Positions 7,691 to 8,811 of a stretch of 8,811 bases of DNA are shown here, piece by piece. Both the position numbers and the translations under genes were made by a program. The notes under the pieces were generated by a model. It ran no database searches. It had not been told where the DNA came from and worked only from the letters and a program-made list of their open reading frames with translations. This stretch comes from DASUSF01 sp036375275. Its GTDB lineage: Bacteria > Pseudomonadota > Alphaproteobacteria > Geminicoccales > Geminicoccaceae. The stretch is from the NCBI GenBank assembly GCA_036375275.1, contig DASUSF010000312.1, positions 1 to 8,811 on the forward strand, given 5' to 3'. The first letter of the stretch is position 1; every line of letters begins with the position of its first letter.

Positions 7691-8092
7691 TCAGTGCTGC
7701 AGCGGGATCTCGCGCGGGCGACCGGTGTCGTCGATCGCGACCAGCGTGAAGCGCCCCTCGGTCACCTTGACCTCCTCGCCGGTGCGGCCGCGCAGCACGA
7801 ACGTGTCCACCTGGACCGTGAGCGAGGTCCGCCCGATCCGGGTGACCCGGGCATAGCAGCTGACGAGATCGCCGACGTAGATCGGCCGGTGGAACGACAT
7901 GCCGTCGAGCGCCACGGTCGCGATCCGCCCGTCGGCGCGTTGCGCCGCGACGATGCCGGCGGCCAGATCCATCTGCGCCAGCACCCAGCCCCCGAAGATG
8001 TCGCCGGAGGGGTTGGTGTCCGCGGGCATGGCCAGCGTGCGGACCGCCGGCTCACCCCGTTCGGGCGCCTCGGCGACTAGATCTTGCGTCAT
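7691..8092 (-). CDS. Acyl-CoA thioesterase, YciA-like hotdog fold
   Basis: This cytosolic enzyme hydrolyses acyl-CoA esters to free acid and CoA. The 133 residues form one hotdog domain. The family motif PSGDIFGGWVLAQMD (28-42) carries the probable catalytic Asp42. It is followed by the DGMSFHRPIYVGD block and a C-terminal strand ending in DTGRPREIPLQH. Length and motifs match YciA, an enzyme of broad chain-length range; the actual substrate is not visible. The start at 8092 is preceded by a GAGGGGGGA ribosome site and agrees with the family N-terminus. Upstream in-frame ATGs at 8113 and 8173 would add poorly conserved residues, and the latter sits right by the parE start. The gene converges on the response regulator with a 57-bp gap and diverges from parE. 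Confidence 0.93.
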   Translation of the reverse strand: MTQDLVAEAPERGEPAVRTLAMPADTNPSGDIFGGWVLAQMDLAAGIVAAQRADGRIATVALDGMSFHRPIYVGDLVSCYARVTRIGRTSLTVQVDTFVLRGRTGEEVKVTEGRFTLVAIDDTGRPREIPLQH

Positions 8093-8139
8093 TCCCCCCT
8101 CTTTCCACCGCATCTTGCGCTTCGGGCCACCGAGCCGCC

Positions 8140-8169
8140 TTGCGTTCGCGGATCGATGCGGCCTATATC
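8140..8169 (+). promoter_or_regulatory. Candidate sigma70-type promoter of parE
   Basis: TTGCGT (8140-8145) and TATATC (8164-8169) are separated by 18 nt, each matching the sigma70 consensus at 4 of 6 bases. The -10 ends only 6 nt before the parE ATG at 8176, so transcription would begin at or next to the start codon. The absence of any purine-rich ribosome site before that ATG fits a leaderless mRNA. Confidence 0.4.
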
Positions 8170-8175
8170 CCACGC

Positions 8176-8811
8176 ATGCACGACATCGTGAAGCCCGCCC
8201 CTGCCCTGGCGCCCGAGGACTATACGGCCGCCGACATCGAGGTTCTGGAAGGGCTGGAGCCGGTCCGGCGCAGACCCGGCATGTTCATCGGCGGCACCGA
8301 CGAGCGGGCGCTGCACCACCTGGTTGCCGAGTTGCTCGACAACGCGATGGACGAGGCGGTCGCCGGTCATGCGTCCTGGATCGAGCTCAAGCTCGCCTCG
8401 GACGGCCGCGTCATCGTGAGGGATAACGGCCGCGGCATTCCGATCGACGCGCATCCGAAGTTCGCGAACCGCTCGGCGCTCGAGGTGATCCTCACGACGC
8501 TGCACTCGGGCGGCAAGTTCAACGGCAAGGTCTATCAGACCGCCGGCGGGCTGCACGGGGTCGGGCTGTCGGTGGTCAACGCGCTGGCCGCGGAACTCGA
8601 GGTGGAGGTCGCGCGCGGGCGCCAGCTCTGGCGGCAACGCTACGCGCAGGGCCGGCCGGTCTCGCCGCTCGAGCTGGTGGGTCCGGCCCCCAACCGGCGC
8701 GGCACCAGCATCGCCTTTCTGGCCGACCCCGAGATCTTCGGCGCCGGCGCGCGCTTCCGCCCGGACCTCCTGTACCGCATGGCGCGCAGCAAGGCCTACC
8801 TGTTCCGCGGG
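8176..8811 (+). CDS. parE: DNA topoisomerase IV subunit B, 5' part (cut by window edge)
   Basis: ParE is the ATPase subunit of topoisomerase IV, which with ParC decatenates daughter chromosomes. The first 212 residues are present and the frame is open to the window end. They cover the GHKL ATPase domain: IEVLEGLEPVRRRPGMFIGG (21-40), ELLDNAMDEA with Glu52 and Asn56, DNGRGIP with Asp83, HSGGKF (110-115), and the lid motif GGLHGVG (124-130). The final SKAYLFRG is typical of ParE, and with the IGGTDERALHHL segment it favours alphaproteobacterial ParE over GyrB. No Shine-Dalgarno sequence precedes the ATG at 8176, but family alignment supports this start. It is divergent from the thioesterase, with 83 bp between. 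Confidence 0.93.
   Translation, partial: MHDIVKPAPALAPEDYTAADIEVLEGLEPVRRRPGMFIGGTDERALHHLVAELLDNAMDEAVAGHASWIELKLASDGRVIVRDNGRGIPIDAHPKFANRSALEVILTTLHSGGKFNGKVYQTAGGLHGVGLSVVNALAAELEVEVARGRQLWRQRYAQGRPVSPLELVGPAPNRRGTSIAFLADPEIFGAGARFRPDLLYRMARSKAYLFRG

Overview
The window is GC-rich, gene-dense chromosomal DNA. It most likely comes from an alphaproteobacterium. The evidence is a ParE-type topoisomerase IV subunit B with alphaproteobacterial features, a stand-alone response regulator of a kind common in that class, and two sites resembling promoters of the alphaproteobacterial general-stress sigma factor EcfG (GGAAC-N16-CGTT). I cannot place it reliably below class level. Codon use and GC content look even throughout, and there is no transposase, integrase, phage gene, tRNA, rRNA or CRISPR array.

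Layout, left to right. (1) Positions 1-226 hold the possible 3' end of a + strand gene, running into a nested palindromic intergenic repeat (93-223). (2) A leftward pair encodes PobA (4-hydroxybenzoate 3-monooxygenase) followed after 8 nt by Pgi (glucose-6-phosphate isomerase). (3) Divergent from pobA is cinA, whose C-terminal deamidase domain has lost its recognisable catalytic motifs. (4) A second leftward pair encodes a 68-residue DUF2795 protein and an SDR oxidoreductase, behind a possible EcfG-type promoter. (5) Divergent from it is a type I glutamine synthetase-like gene that keeps the fold and the adenylylation tyrosine but has lost several metal ligands and the catalytic flap glutamate. 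(6) Next is a single-domain response regulator preceded by a perfect GGAAC-N16-CGTT site. (7) Convergent to it is a YciA-type acyl-CoA thioesterase, and divergent from that is the 5' part of parE, cut by the window edge, which may be translated from a leaderless mRNA.

How the genes fit together. Most are ordinary housekeeping or catabolic genes: aromatic degradation, sugar phosphate metabolism, nucleotide housekeeping, thioester hydrolysis and chromosome decatenation. The part most worth attention is 4517-7633, where two EcfG-like promoters flank an apparently inactive or repurposed glutamine synthetase homologue. I infer a small general-stress locus made of DUF2795, the SDR and the response regulator. 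Whether the glutamine synthetase-like protein belongs to it functionally is unknown. A second noteworthy case of catalytic-residue loss is the CinA C-terminal domain.
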